Source of the DNA: JAUZPB01 sp050262615
Lineage (GTDB): Bacteria > Bacteroidota > Ignavibacteria > Ignavibacteriales > SURF-24
DNA length: 6,243 nt
Assembly (NCBI GenBank): GCA_050262615.1
Contig: JBLNEL010000062.1
Coordinates: forward strand, 1 to 6,243
Reading direction: 5' to 3'
In this document: positions 1 to 6,196 of the stretch, in pieces
How the letters are laid out: each line of letters starts with the position of its first letter
How positions within the stretch are numbered: position 1 is the first letter of the stretch
The notes under the pieces: generated by a model
Told to the model about the DNA's origin: nothing
Database searches by the model: none
Seen by the model: only the letters and a program-made list of their open reading frames with translations
Position numbers and translations under genes: made by a program

Positions 1-86
1 AATGGTTTGAAAAACTTATTTCCCTAAAAGTATGGATTATTGGATAAGGAGAACCTGTTTAGCGGCGTTCTTTATTTCGAACCATT
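1..86. repeat. Inverted repeat downstream of the epimerase gene, possible terminator
   Basis: The arms at 1-12 and 75-86 are complementary over 12 positions, with one G-T pair (T8 against G79). A second small stem lies inside, AGAAC at 50-54 against GTTCT at 67-71. The repeat starts 7 bases beyond the epimerase stop codon, so on the minus strand it could act as a transcription-terminating or RNA-stabilising structure. No T-tract follows the inner stem. Any T-tract after the outer stem would lie outside the window, and the outer arm may also continue past the left edge. The complementarity is directly visible; the terminator role is inference. Confidence 0.35.
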
Positions 87-93
87 TTAAGTC

Positions 94-1143
94 CTATATC
101 ATTCGATCCCTTTCATAAGGGCACACCAGATCAGCGCGTTTTTTATTCCCGGATTTTTCATCGCCGCCGGATAAATAACAGTTGAGTTTACAGGCCTCAA
201 TGGATGCATATTTTATTCCCAATTCTTTTTCAGCTTTGGTCCCGTCCACGCTAAAGCCTTGCTTCATCACATTCATCTGATCGACGGACATATCCCACAA
301 CGGAGGTCTTTTAATCAGGTTAGCCAACCCGGTTAAAAGATATGCATTAGTCTTTGTAACTATTTCAGGTAATTTTATTTTTGGTAACGAAACCCCGGAC
401 ATTTCACTTACCAGTTTGTTGAATTGTCCCCAGGTTAGCCTGCAATTACTTATCAGGTATTTTTCACCGATATTGTTTTCTTTTTCCAGTGCTTTTACAA
501 TTGCCTCTGCAACATTTTTTACGCAGACAAATGAGAACATCTTATCTGTAAATACAGTGGCGGGCAGCCTTCGATGAATCAAATTCTGCACATATCTTCC
601 AGTGGTCTTTGGGTCCTCCGGGCCTAAAACAGCCACAGGGTAAATTACCACAACGGGCAGTTTTTTCTTTTCAAATAATTCCCAGACGATCCGGTCCCCT
701 TCATATTTTGTTATGAAATACTCGCTTACCTGGTTAGTCCCTTGAGGGGATTCTTCATTAAATGGCACCGCAGCGGGTTTACCAAAGACTCCTGCAGTGC
801 TGATATGCACCACTTTTTTAATACCGGACTTTAAGGCGCATTCCATAACATTTTGCGTACCTTTAATATTTACTTTGCTGTATATACTTCTGTCCGGTTC
901 CCAGAGTGTATAGAGGGCGGCAATGTTTATCACCGCATCGCATCCCTTCATCCCATTTAACAAAGACTGTTCATCATTCAAATCTCCTTTAACACAGGTT
1001 ATATTCTGATTACTCAGCCTGTTTAGAAAAGAAGTGTCGCTGGTTTGTCTGGTTAGAAGAATTAGCTGATGATTGGTTTTGGAAAGTAATTCAACGGTAT
1101 GTCTGCCGATAAATCCTGTGCCTCCGGTAATAAAAATTTTCAT
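94..1143 (-). CDS. NAD(P)-dependent epimerase/dehydratase, extended SDR family (sugar epimerase / dihydroflavonol-4-reductase-like)
   Basis: This 349-residue protein is a cytoplasmic oxidoreductase of the extended short-chain dehydrogenase/reductase family. The N-terminal Rossmann motif TGGTGFIG is at residues 6-13. Arg32 after the second strand could favour NADP. GD-L at 53-55 contacts the adenine, and N-A-A at 73-76 is the usual fourth-strand motif. Catalytic Ser115 (HIST) and Y142-x3-K146 (YFITK) are present, so it should be active. The stretch 'ALYTLWEPD' followed by 'VNIKGT' resembles hopanoid-associated HpnA-type epimerases and DFR-like reductases, but the substrate cannot be read from the sequence. 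The start at 1143 is chosen because AGGAGGT lies 7 bases upstream. An in-frame GTG at 1179 would put that ribosome site inside the gene and add 12 residues before the Rossmann strand. About 25 C-terminal residues after 'ASIEACKL' are polar and look like a non-conserved tail. It may be co-transcribed with the lipoprotein gene 138 bp upstream. Confidence 0.9.
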   Translation of the reverse strand: MKIFITGGTGFIGRHTVELLSKTNHQLILLTRQTSDTSFLNRLSNQNITCVKGDLNDEQSLLNGMKGCDAVINIAALYTLWEPDRSIYSKVNIKGTQNVMECALKSGIKKVVHISTAGVFGKPAAVPFNEESPQGTNQVSEYFITKYEGDRIVWELFEKKKLPVVVIYPVAVLGPEDPKTTGRYVQNLIHRRLPATVFTDKMFSFVCVKNVAEAIVKALEKENNIGEKYLISNCRLTWGQFNKLVSEMSGVSLPKIKLPEIVTKTNAYLLTGLANLIKRPPLWDMSVDQMNVMKQGFSVDGTKAEKELGIKYASIEACKLNCYLSGGDEKSGNKKRADLVCPYERDRMI

Positions 1144-1150
1144 TTTATTT

Positions 1151-1157
1151 ACCTCCT
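1151..1157 (-). promoter_or_regulatory. Ribosome binding site of the epimerase gene
   Basis: On the minus strand this reads AGGAGGT, a near-perfect Shine-Dalgarno sequence, with 7 bases between it and the ATG at 1143. It settles the start codon in favour of 1143 over the in-frame GTG at 1179. Confidence 0.85.
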
Positions 1158-1188
1158 TTTCAATAACTATATGATCCACTGATAATCA

Positions 1189-1209
1189 ATATTAAATATC
1201 ATATAATAT
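1189..1209. repeat. AT-rich dyad in the gap between lipoprotein and epimerase genes
   Basis: ATATTA at 1189-1194 is the reverse complement of TAATAT at 1204-1209, and two more pairs match nearer the centre (8 of 10 positions). It lies 46 to 66 bases upstream of the epimerase start, where an operator or promoter could sit. The region is almost purely A and T, so the symmetry may be chance. No convincing -35/-10 pair and no strong lipoprotein terminator were found in 1144-1281. Confidence 0.2.
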
Positions 1210-1281
1210 CAAGGGAAAGGAAATTCTACCGCTTAATGTCCAATGACCAGCGATTTTGAGCAGAATGCAGGGAGGTATTTT

Positions 1282-1950
1282 TTATTTTACCGAATAATTG
1301 AGTAAGTCCAGTTTTAATTCTCCATAGATTATGCCGCGTCCTCCGGAGTCCGTATAACGGATCATTCCCTTATTTTTAATTGCCCTATATTCTGCGTTGT
1401 AATAGATACTCGTTGCTCCTTTGATACTGAGTGTATCAGTTAGACCAGCCGGATAAAATCTGTTTATCTGGTAGAGGCTGCTGAAATCTGAGAGGCTTCC
1501 GAAACCTTCGCGGGAAATATTGAAAAATACCCTGTTGCTGTCTATTCTTATTGTGCCTGTCTTTGTAAAATTCTGATAAGTAGTATCGCGTTTGATGTTA
1601 TTATCAGTTATGTATTCCACATTTATAACCATCAAATCAATCTTGGTTTCGACCTGGTATTCCTTCTGATCGCTGCTGAGAATTTTCAGGGTTATCTTGC
1701 CGGTTTTTGTAGTACTGTTTCCGCCCGCAAAGTAATTAGTGTAGAGGCTGTATTCCCAAAAATTACCAGCATTCAAAGGGAGATAATCATCAACAGGATT
1801 TTTAGGCCCCTTAGTGGTATCAACAGATGCACCTGTGGTGTCTTTAGGTGCAATTGCGCCATCTTCAGGTTCATTTGCGGTATCTATGCAGCCGGCAAAT
1901 AACAACAGGCAAGCGGCGAAAATTAATTCAATGACTTTAAATCTGAACAT
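1282..1950 (-). CDS. Putative secreted lipoprotein, function unknown
   Basis: This 222-residue protein begins with a lipoprotein signal peptide. There is a short positive start (MFRFK), a hydrophobic stretch at about residues 8-19, and a lipobox LFAGC with the lipidated cysteine at 21. The mature protein should therefore be anchored in the envelope; the residues after Cys21 do not show whether in the inner or outer membrane. Residues 22-55 form a low-complexity acidic linker rich in Asp and Thr, with 'KDTTG' and 'VDTTKG' echoing each other. The folded part starts at 'YLPLNAGNFWEY' (56-67), an opening seen in many uncharacterised lipoproteins of Bacteroidota and Ignavibacteria. It continues as alternating beta-strand-like segments and ends 'GELKLDLLNYSVK', which reads as a closing strand. 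No catalytic motif is visible. The start is supported by GAGAGGAG on the minus strand (1955-1962), a few bases before the ATG. It is divergent from the peptidase gene. Confidence 0.8.
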   Translation of the reverse strand: MFRFKVIELIFAACLLLFAGCIDTANEPEDGAIAPKDTTGASVDTTKGPKNPVDDYLPLNAGNFWEYSLYTNYFAGGNSTTKTGKITLKILSSDQKEYQVETKIDLMVINVEYITDNNIKRDTTYQNFTKTGTIRIDSNRVFFNISREGFGSLSDFSSLYQINRFYPAGLTDTLSIKGATSIYYNAEYRAIKNKGMIRYTDSGGRGIIYGELKLDLLNYSVK

Positions 1951-2169
1951 TTTTCTCCTCTCAACAAAAATGGAATCAGTTGAAGAATTTTTCCCAAATC
2001 TCGAGGCTTTCCCCTGCTCAAAATCCCGTCCATATAAAATAAGTCAAATTTTATATAATACAAAAGCATTCTTTAGAAATATGTCAGAGGACCACTATCC
2101 TGCCAAAACCTTTCGGCTGCCGCCTCGTATAGCACAATTAGGATATTCAGAGCATTACCCAAATTGTAA

Positions 2170-2198
2170 TTGACATTGATTTCTGCAATAACTAATTT
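2170..2198 (+). promoter_or_regulatory. Possible promoter in front of the long hairpin
   Basis: A perfect TTGACA lies at 2170-2175. Seventeen bases on is TAATTT (2193-2198), a weak -10 match with 3 of 6 bases; ACTAAT at 2191-2196 matches better (4 of 6) but gives a spacer of only 15. Transcription from this site would start near 2204-2206, at the foot of the long hairpin. The Bacteroidota-type -7 box ends in TTTG, and 2196-2199 reads TTTG, but the rest does not fit. The -35 match is visible; promoter function is inference. Confidence 0.25.
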
Positions 2199-2203
2199 GC
2201 CTT

Positions 2204-2326
2204 CAGTCAGGCGCCACGATTATTCTGTAAAATAAATTTGTATTAAAAAAATCTGTTTCAGCAATATGCTTAACGATACAGAATCGCTTAATACAAATCA
2301 TTACAAAATGATCCGGGCGTCTGCTG
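2204..2326. repeat. Long imperfect palindrome able to form one extended hairpin
   Basis: Seven nested complementary blocks lie in order around one centre near 2265. From outside in they are 2204-2206/2324-2326 (3 bp), 2208-2215/2316-2323 (8 bp, one G-U), 2218-2224/2307-2313 (7 bp, one G-U), 2226-2230/2301-2305 (5 bp), 2236-2246/2288-2298 (11 bp, perfect: ATTTGTATTAA against TTAATACAAAT), 2252-2259/2275-2282 (7 of 8), and 2260-2263/2267-2270 (4 bp around a 3-base loop). That is about 45 pairs in 123 bases, with only small bulges and internal loops. The outer stem is GC-rich and the inner part AT-rich. TTTT follows at 2328-2331 on the plus strand. The structure is too extensive for chance. Its role is unknown: structured RNA, palindromic repeat or miniature mobile element are all possible. 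No clear target-site duplication is visible at its ends. Confidence 0.7.
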
Positions 2327-2472
2327 GTTTTAAAGCATTTTAATAAGTTAATCTTATCTTTTTTGTTTGGTTTAATAGATCTGTTCCTTTAACTGAAAAG
2401 TAACTTAAGGGTTATTCGGGGAAATAATCTTTTCACTTGCTCTTCTCTTTATCTTCAGCTGTTTAAGTGGAT

Positions 2473-2488
2473 CTGCCATGTACGGCAG
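2473..2488. repeat. Operator-like inverted repeat CTGCC-N6-GGCAG upstream of the peptidase
   Basis: CTGCC at 2473-2477 and GGCAG at 2484-2488 are perfect inverted half-sites separated by six bases (ATGTAC). The pair lies just upstream of the TTGTTC / TATAAA boxes proposed as the peptidase promoter, 66 bases before its start codon. This geometry suits a dimeric regulator, but a 5-bp half-site is short and could be coincidence. No T-run follows, so it is a poor terminator. Confidence 0.3.
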
Positions 2489-2489
2489 T

Positions 2490-2520
2490 TTGTTCCCAAA
2501 ACCTTTATTCCATTTATAAA
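2490..2520 (+). promoter_or_regulatory. Possible promoter of the peptidase gene
   Basis: TATAAA at 2515-2520 is a good -10 candidate, with TTGTTC at 2490-2495 as a weak -35 at a long spacing of 19. Transcription would begin near 2527 and leave a leader of roughly 27 bases that includes the ribosome site. In AT-rich DNA such boxes are common, so support is modest. Confidence 0.3.
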
Positions 2521-2553
2521 TTAAAGCGTGCTTTTTTTAGTTAAACCGGAGAT

Positions 2554-5500
2554 ATGATGTATTTTAAAATGCTAATTATACCTGCCCTGATATTAATTTC
2601 AGAAATATCTTTTCCTCAGTCCGGAGGTAAGGGATTTTCAACGCGCGGCAAATTTTTCGATGCTGCAGTCAAAACTGAACCAATAACCCAGGAGCCCGGA
2701 CATGTCTACAGCACAATATCTTCAAATGACAGCATACGTATCATTGATAATGACCTTACACACGTGATTGATGTCATTGTTGAGTTTAAGGATGAACCGA
2801 TGTTTATTCTTCAGAAGATGACAGGTCTTAAGAAAGTGAATATGTCAAAATACCAGGCTGTGCAGCAGAGATTTGTTAGTGATCTTTCAGCTTTGTATGA
2901 AAGTACAAATAAAGCATATTCAATTACATTCAGCCCTCCACTAAAGAAGAGAGAATATTACAAAGTATTTAACGGCGCCAGTCTCAGCATACCGAAAGCG
3001 ATGTTCAGCACAATTGCTTCCCTGCCTTATATAAAGAAAATTGAAATGGATGAAAAGGTTTATGCTGACTTAAAGGAAAGTGAAAAAATAATCGGGGCCG
3101 ATTCACTCTGGTTAAAGTACAATGACAAGGGAGACAGCGTCGTTGTAGGTATAATCGACACAGGCATTGATTACCTGCATCCTGCCTTGGGAGGCGGACT
3201 TGGCAAGGGCTTTAAGGTAATTGGCGGTTACGATGTTGTAAACAAAGATAATGATCCCATGGATGATATGGGCCATGGAACTCACGTGGCAGGTATTGTT
3301 GCCGGAAACTGTGACAGCATAAAAGGTATCGCTCCAAATGCTCTTCTGATGGGATTCAAAGTGCTTAACAGCAGCGGCATGGGCTATGAGTCAGATATAA
3401 TTGCCGGAATTGAAAGAGCTGTCGATCCAAATGACGATGATGACTACTCGGACAAAGTTGATATAGCCAATATGAGTCTTGGGGGTTCGGGAACTCCTGC
3501 TGATGCAGAGTGCACTGCTGTAAACAATGCTGTAAAGCTGGGTGTTGTTTTCTGCATAGCTGCCGGAAACTCAGGCCGCCTGGGCTTTAATACTTTAGGC
3601 AGCCCGGGTTCAGCAGAACTGGCAATTACTGTCGGAGCAACTGACAAGACAGATAAGCTGGCCGTCTTCAGCTCAAAGGGCCCTACAAACAGGCCGTATC
3701 TCATAAAGCCTGAAGTACTGGCCCCGGGTGTCGATATTTACTCTTCTGTTCCAGGCGGTCAGTATCAGCGCTTAAGCGGCACCTCAATGGCAACTCCTGA
3801 AGTGGCAGGCGTCTGTGCCCTTCTTAAGCATCTTCATAAAGACTGGACTCCGGAGATGATCAAGTCGGCTCTTATGACCTCAGCTAAAGACTTAGGATAT
3901 GAGACAATGACACAGGGAGCTGGAAGGATTGATGCTCTGAAAGCCTCGGAAGTCACCAGCTTTCTAAAACGCCCGCAGCTTAGTTTCGGGATCGACAGAC
4001 AGGAAGGCAGCCAGTGGATTACCAGGGATACAACGGTTGTTACTAACAAATCAGCCCAAAAGCAGAATTACTCGGTTAGTGTAAACGGAACAATTGCAGG
4101 GATTGACCTTAAGCCGGATGTAAGCAGCTTTTCGCTTCAGCCTGGAGAAGAACAGAGAATAATATTTACTCTTTCAGTTGAAAACAGTATGGTGCCTGAT
4201 CTCGACAGTCTTTATTCTTATGGCGGAAGAGTTCAGATAAAAGGCGATAAGGATGAAATGTACCTGCCGTGGGCATTTGTAAAAGCCCCCCTTCTTATTC
4301 TGCAGTTCGATAAACCGGTCGATCAGTTTTATTTTATAAGTGACAAATATCTTTTCTCTTCATATGACGTATGGATGGCCTCTGACCTTAAGAGCGCAGA
4401 GACATTGTTCCCAAAGGGGACTTACAGCGCGCAGTTTGTATTTAGTCAGACAAAAAATGACACAGTAGAAAATTCCTATGTTATGAAAGAAAATGTATAT
4501 CTAAGCGGATCAAAGACTATCAGTGTCAGCTCCGGGGAAGCTCTTAATACCCTGAGCTTTAAAGGGGTTGACGAGAACGGGAGTCCCATAAACGGGCATC
4601 ATAACTTAACAAACGGTCTTTTCTTTCAGTTCAAGGATATTAAACATTTTTATATAAATCTGATACCATTAAACGGAAATCAGAAGATCAGGTTATCAAA
4701 CTTTTCTGAACGAACCAATCTCATTGCAGGACAAAACCAGTTTAGTCCTGATGAAGAAAAGACAATCCGTGTAATTCAGTACCCGGTAATTCATGGAATG
4801 AAAGGAGATCTTGAGCTGAAAAACTCTCCGTCGGATTTTATAAAGCAGAATGTCAGCATTACACTTCCGCCTGACATAGAGACAAAAGCCTACTTCGCCA
4901 ATGCCCTCAGGTTTAATTGGGACGGATCTCTGGCGATTATGAACAATTACGACAAAGATAATTTTATAAGAGATAAAAAATGGTCAGGGGCTTTATATCT
5001 GAGCCGGGATATTGACGTGAATGCCAGTTTTACAACAAGGTTATTTGTAAATGGTCCTGCAGGTGATCCTTACTGGTTCACAACAGAGTTCTTTAAGGTA
5101 AGGCATGACTCGGTCTTCTGCTACAATTTTTCTGAAGCAATGGGGACTTACTATTCTCCTAAAAATGGGACCATGAATTTTGGAGAAACTCCCATCCATC
5201 CTGAATGGATGGATAACTCATCAAAGCCGTCCTTATCAGCTGTTCATTTTAATCTGAGACCATCCTTTTATGGCCCTTTAAGAGAATTAAGAACTTCTGA
5301 TGATAAGTACTCAACCTACAATGTTTATAACAGTCAGAATACAATTATAAAAACCGGTAAACTGGCAGACTTTGTTCCTTTTGATATACCGGCAGATAAA
5401 TACAAATATGAACTAAAGAATGACCATTATAATATTGCCGGCAGGTGGGGAAAATCTGTATTTACAACTGAGATAAACGGTGTGGATGGAATTAGAAAAG

Positions 5501-6189
5501 CACCGCAGATAAATGTATTAAGAGTCTTAAACTCTGCAGGGGTTCCGTCAGGCATTCTGAAGACAAATGAAAAAGGGAAAATTTCATTAACTGCCTTTAT
5601 GGAACAAGGCAATTATATAGTTGATACGTCTACGACAAAAATATTTCTGAAGAAAAACGGGACCACAGTATGGGAGCCAATAAAATTTATCAATTCGAAA
5701 AACGACAAGATTATGGGGCTAATCGTCACGGCAGATCCCGGGAAATTTACCGGCCTGGACTCTGCTTTAATTGATATGAAGGTTTCTGTTACAAGTAAAA
5801 AAAGGTATGCATGGAGTGATGATGCAGGCGTATTAAAAACAGAATGGGTACAGGAACCGGCTTTTGCTGTTGGAGATTATTTCTTCCAGGAAGGCTCAGA
5901 GAAGGATAGTTCAGTTGTTATTCCAATGGCGTATAAATTGTATAATAACTATCCAAACCCGTTTAATCCGGCTACAACTATCAGCTATTCACTTCCTGAA
6001 GCAGCACATGTACAGCTGAAAATATATGACGTTCTTGGCCGTGAAATTTCAACACTCGTCGATCAAGTACAAAAAGCAGGCAATCACAAAGTTAAATTTA
6101 ATGGTTCTTCATTGTCCAGCGGAGTATATATTTATGCCATTCATGCAGGGGACTTCAGGGATGCAAAGAAGCTAATGGTGCTCAAATAG
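2554..6189 (+). CDS. Subtilisin-family (S8) serine peptidase with C-terminal type IX secretion sorting domain
   Basis: This 1211-residue secreted endopeptidase has a hydrophobic signal peptide at about residues 6-20. An I9-like propeptide follows at about 70-170 ('VIDVIVEFKDEP' through 'NGASLSIPKAMFSTIASLPYIKKIEMDE'). The S8 catalytic domain spans about 180-465, with Asp202 (IDTGID), His241 (GHGTHVAG), oxyanion Asn339 (AAGNSG) and Ser411 (SGTSMATP), so it should be active. The acidic loop 'DPNDDDDYSD' at 291-300, before 'IANMSLGG', resembles calcium-binding loops of related subtilases. Residues 475-580 look like an Fn3-type beta-sandwich ending 'LPWAFVKAP'. Residues 580-1110 are beta-rich and unrecognised. 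Residues 1127-1211 form the sorting domain (NNYPNPFNP, then YDVLGREI, LSSGVYIY), usually removed at the cell surface. GGAG at 2548-2551 lies 2 bases before the ATG at 2554 and 5 before an adjacent in-frame ATG at 2557, so 2557 is the likelier true start; numbering here is from 2554. The gene appears monocistronic within the window. Confidence 0.93.
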   Translation: MMYFKMLIIPALILISEISFPQSGGKGFSTRGKFFDAAVKTEPITQEPGHVYSTISSNDSIRIIDNDLTHVIDVIVEFKDEPMFILQKMTGLKKVNMSKYQAVQQRFVSDLSALYESTNKAYSITFSPPLKKREYYKVFNGASLSIPKAMFSTIASLPYIKKIEMDEKVYADLKESEKIIGADSLWLKYNDKGDSVVVGIIDTGIDYLHPALGGGLGKGFKVIGGYDVVNKDNDPMDDMGHGTHVAGIVAGNCDSIKGIAPNALLMGFKVLNSSGMGYESDIIAGIERAVDPNDDDDYSDKVDIANMSLGGSGTPADAECTAVNNAVKLGVVFCIAAGNSGRLGFNTLGSPGSAELAITVGATDKTDKLAVFSSKGPTNRPYLIKPEVLAPGVDIYSSVPGGQYQRLSGTSMATPEVAGVCALLKHLHKDWTPEMIKSALMTSAKDLGYETMTQGAGRIDALKASEVTSFLKRPQLSFGIDRQEGSQWITRDTTVVTNKSAQKQNYSVSVNGTIAGIDLKPDVSSFSLQPGEEQRIIFTLSVENSMVPDLDSLYSYGGRVQIKGDKDEMYLPWAFVKAPLLILQFDKPVDQFYFISDKYLFSSYDVWMASDLKSAETLFPKGTYSAQFVFSQTKNDTVENSYVMKENVYLSGSKTISVSSGEALNTLSFKGVDENGSPINGHHNLTNGLFFQFKDIKHFYINLIPLNGNQKIRLSNFSERTNLIAGQNQFSPDEEKTIRVIQYPVIHGMKGDLELKNSPSDFIKQNVSITLPPDIETKAYFANALRFNWDGSLAIMNNYDKDNFIRDKKWSGALYLSRDIDVNASFTTRLFVNGPAGDPYWFTTEFFKVRHDSVFCYNFSEAMGTYYSPKNGTMNFGETPIHPEWMDNSSKPSLSAVHFNLRPSFYGPLRELRTSDDKYSTYNVYNSQNTIIKTGKLADFVPFDIPADKYKYELKNDHYNIAGRWGKSVFTTEINGVDGIRKAPQINVLRVLNSAGVPSGILKTNEKGKISLTAFMEQGNYIVDTSTTKIFLKKNGTTVWEPIKFINSKNDKIMGLIVTADPGKFTGLDSALIDMKVSVTSKKRYAWSDDAGVLKTEWVQEPAFAVGDYFFQEGSEKDSSVVIPMAYKLYNNYPNPFNPATTISYSLPEAAHVQLKIYDVLGREISTLVDQVQKAGNHKVKFNGSSLSSGVYIYAIHAGDFRDAKKLMVLK

Positions 6190-6196
6190 TATCAAA

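Larger units (their letters stand above)
1951..2553. other. Divergent intergenic region without a convincing protein gene
   Basis: These 603 bases separate the minus-strand lipoprotein from the plus-strand peptidase. Positions 1951-2160 show little: an AT-rich box at 2051-2060, reading TATTAT on the minus strand (2060 to 2055), could be a -10 element for the lipoprotein, but no -35 accompanies it at the usual distance. Positions 2170-2331 hold a TTGACA box, a long hairpin and a short T-run, listed separately. Positions 2332-2460 contain T-rich stretches and no recognised element. Positions 2473-2551 hold an inverted repeat, a possible promoter and the ribosome site of the peptidase. A plus-strand open frame across 1814-2173 has no ribosome site or recognisable motif and was not accepted. 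Confidence 0.6.

Noticed and set aside
1144..1179. Longer epimerase form starting at the GTG at 1179
   Set aside because: The added 12 residues precede the first Rossmann strand, and the strong AGGAGGT at 1151-1157 would lie inside the coding sequence. The ATG at 1143 is better.
2114..2122. CGGC-T-GCCG palindrome
   Set aside because: Only nine bases, isolated, with no promoter or gene start at a meaningful distance.
1814..2173. 119-codon plus-strand open frame crossing the lipoprotein start and the intergenic region
   Set aside because: Its first 137 bases are antisense to the lipoprotein signal and linker. There is no ribosome site before 1814 or before the internal ATG at 1970, and the translation shows no recognisable motif.
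2268..2274. GCTTAAC inside the hairpin as an integron attC core (RYYYAAC)
   Set aside because: It lies near the hairpin loop rather than at the foot, the arm ends carry no matching GTTRRRY, and no integrase or cassette array is present.
2204..2326. Hairpin as a simple rho-independent terminator
   Set aside because: No plus-strand gene ends upstream of it, the stem is far longer than usual, and the T-run is only four bases. On the minus strand no T-run follows.
2412..2427. TTATT / AATAA stem around CGGGGA
   Set aside because: Five A-T-only pairs in AT-rich DNA are expected by chance.
3444..4049. Two minus-strand open frames (3444-3704 and 3834-4049) inside the peptidase gene
   Set aside because: Both lie antisense to the conserved S8 catalytic domain and the segment just after it, and neither translation shows a recognisable motif.
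5427..5612. 61-codon minus-strand open frame inside the peptidase gene
   Set aside because: It is short, wholly antisense to the peptidase ectodomain, and has no motif.
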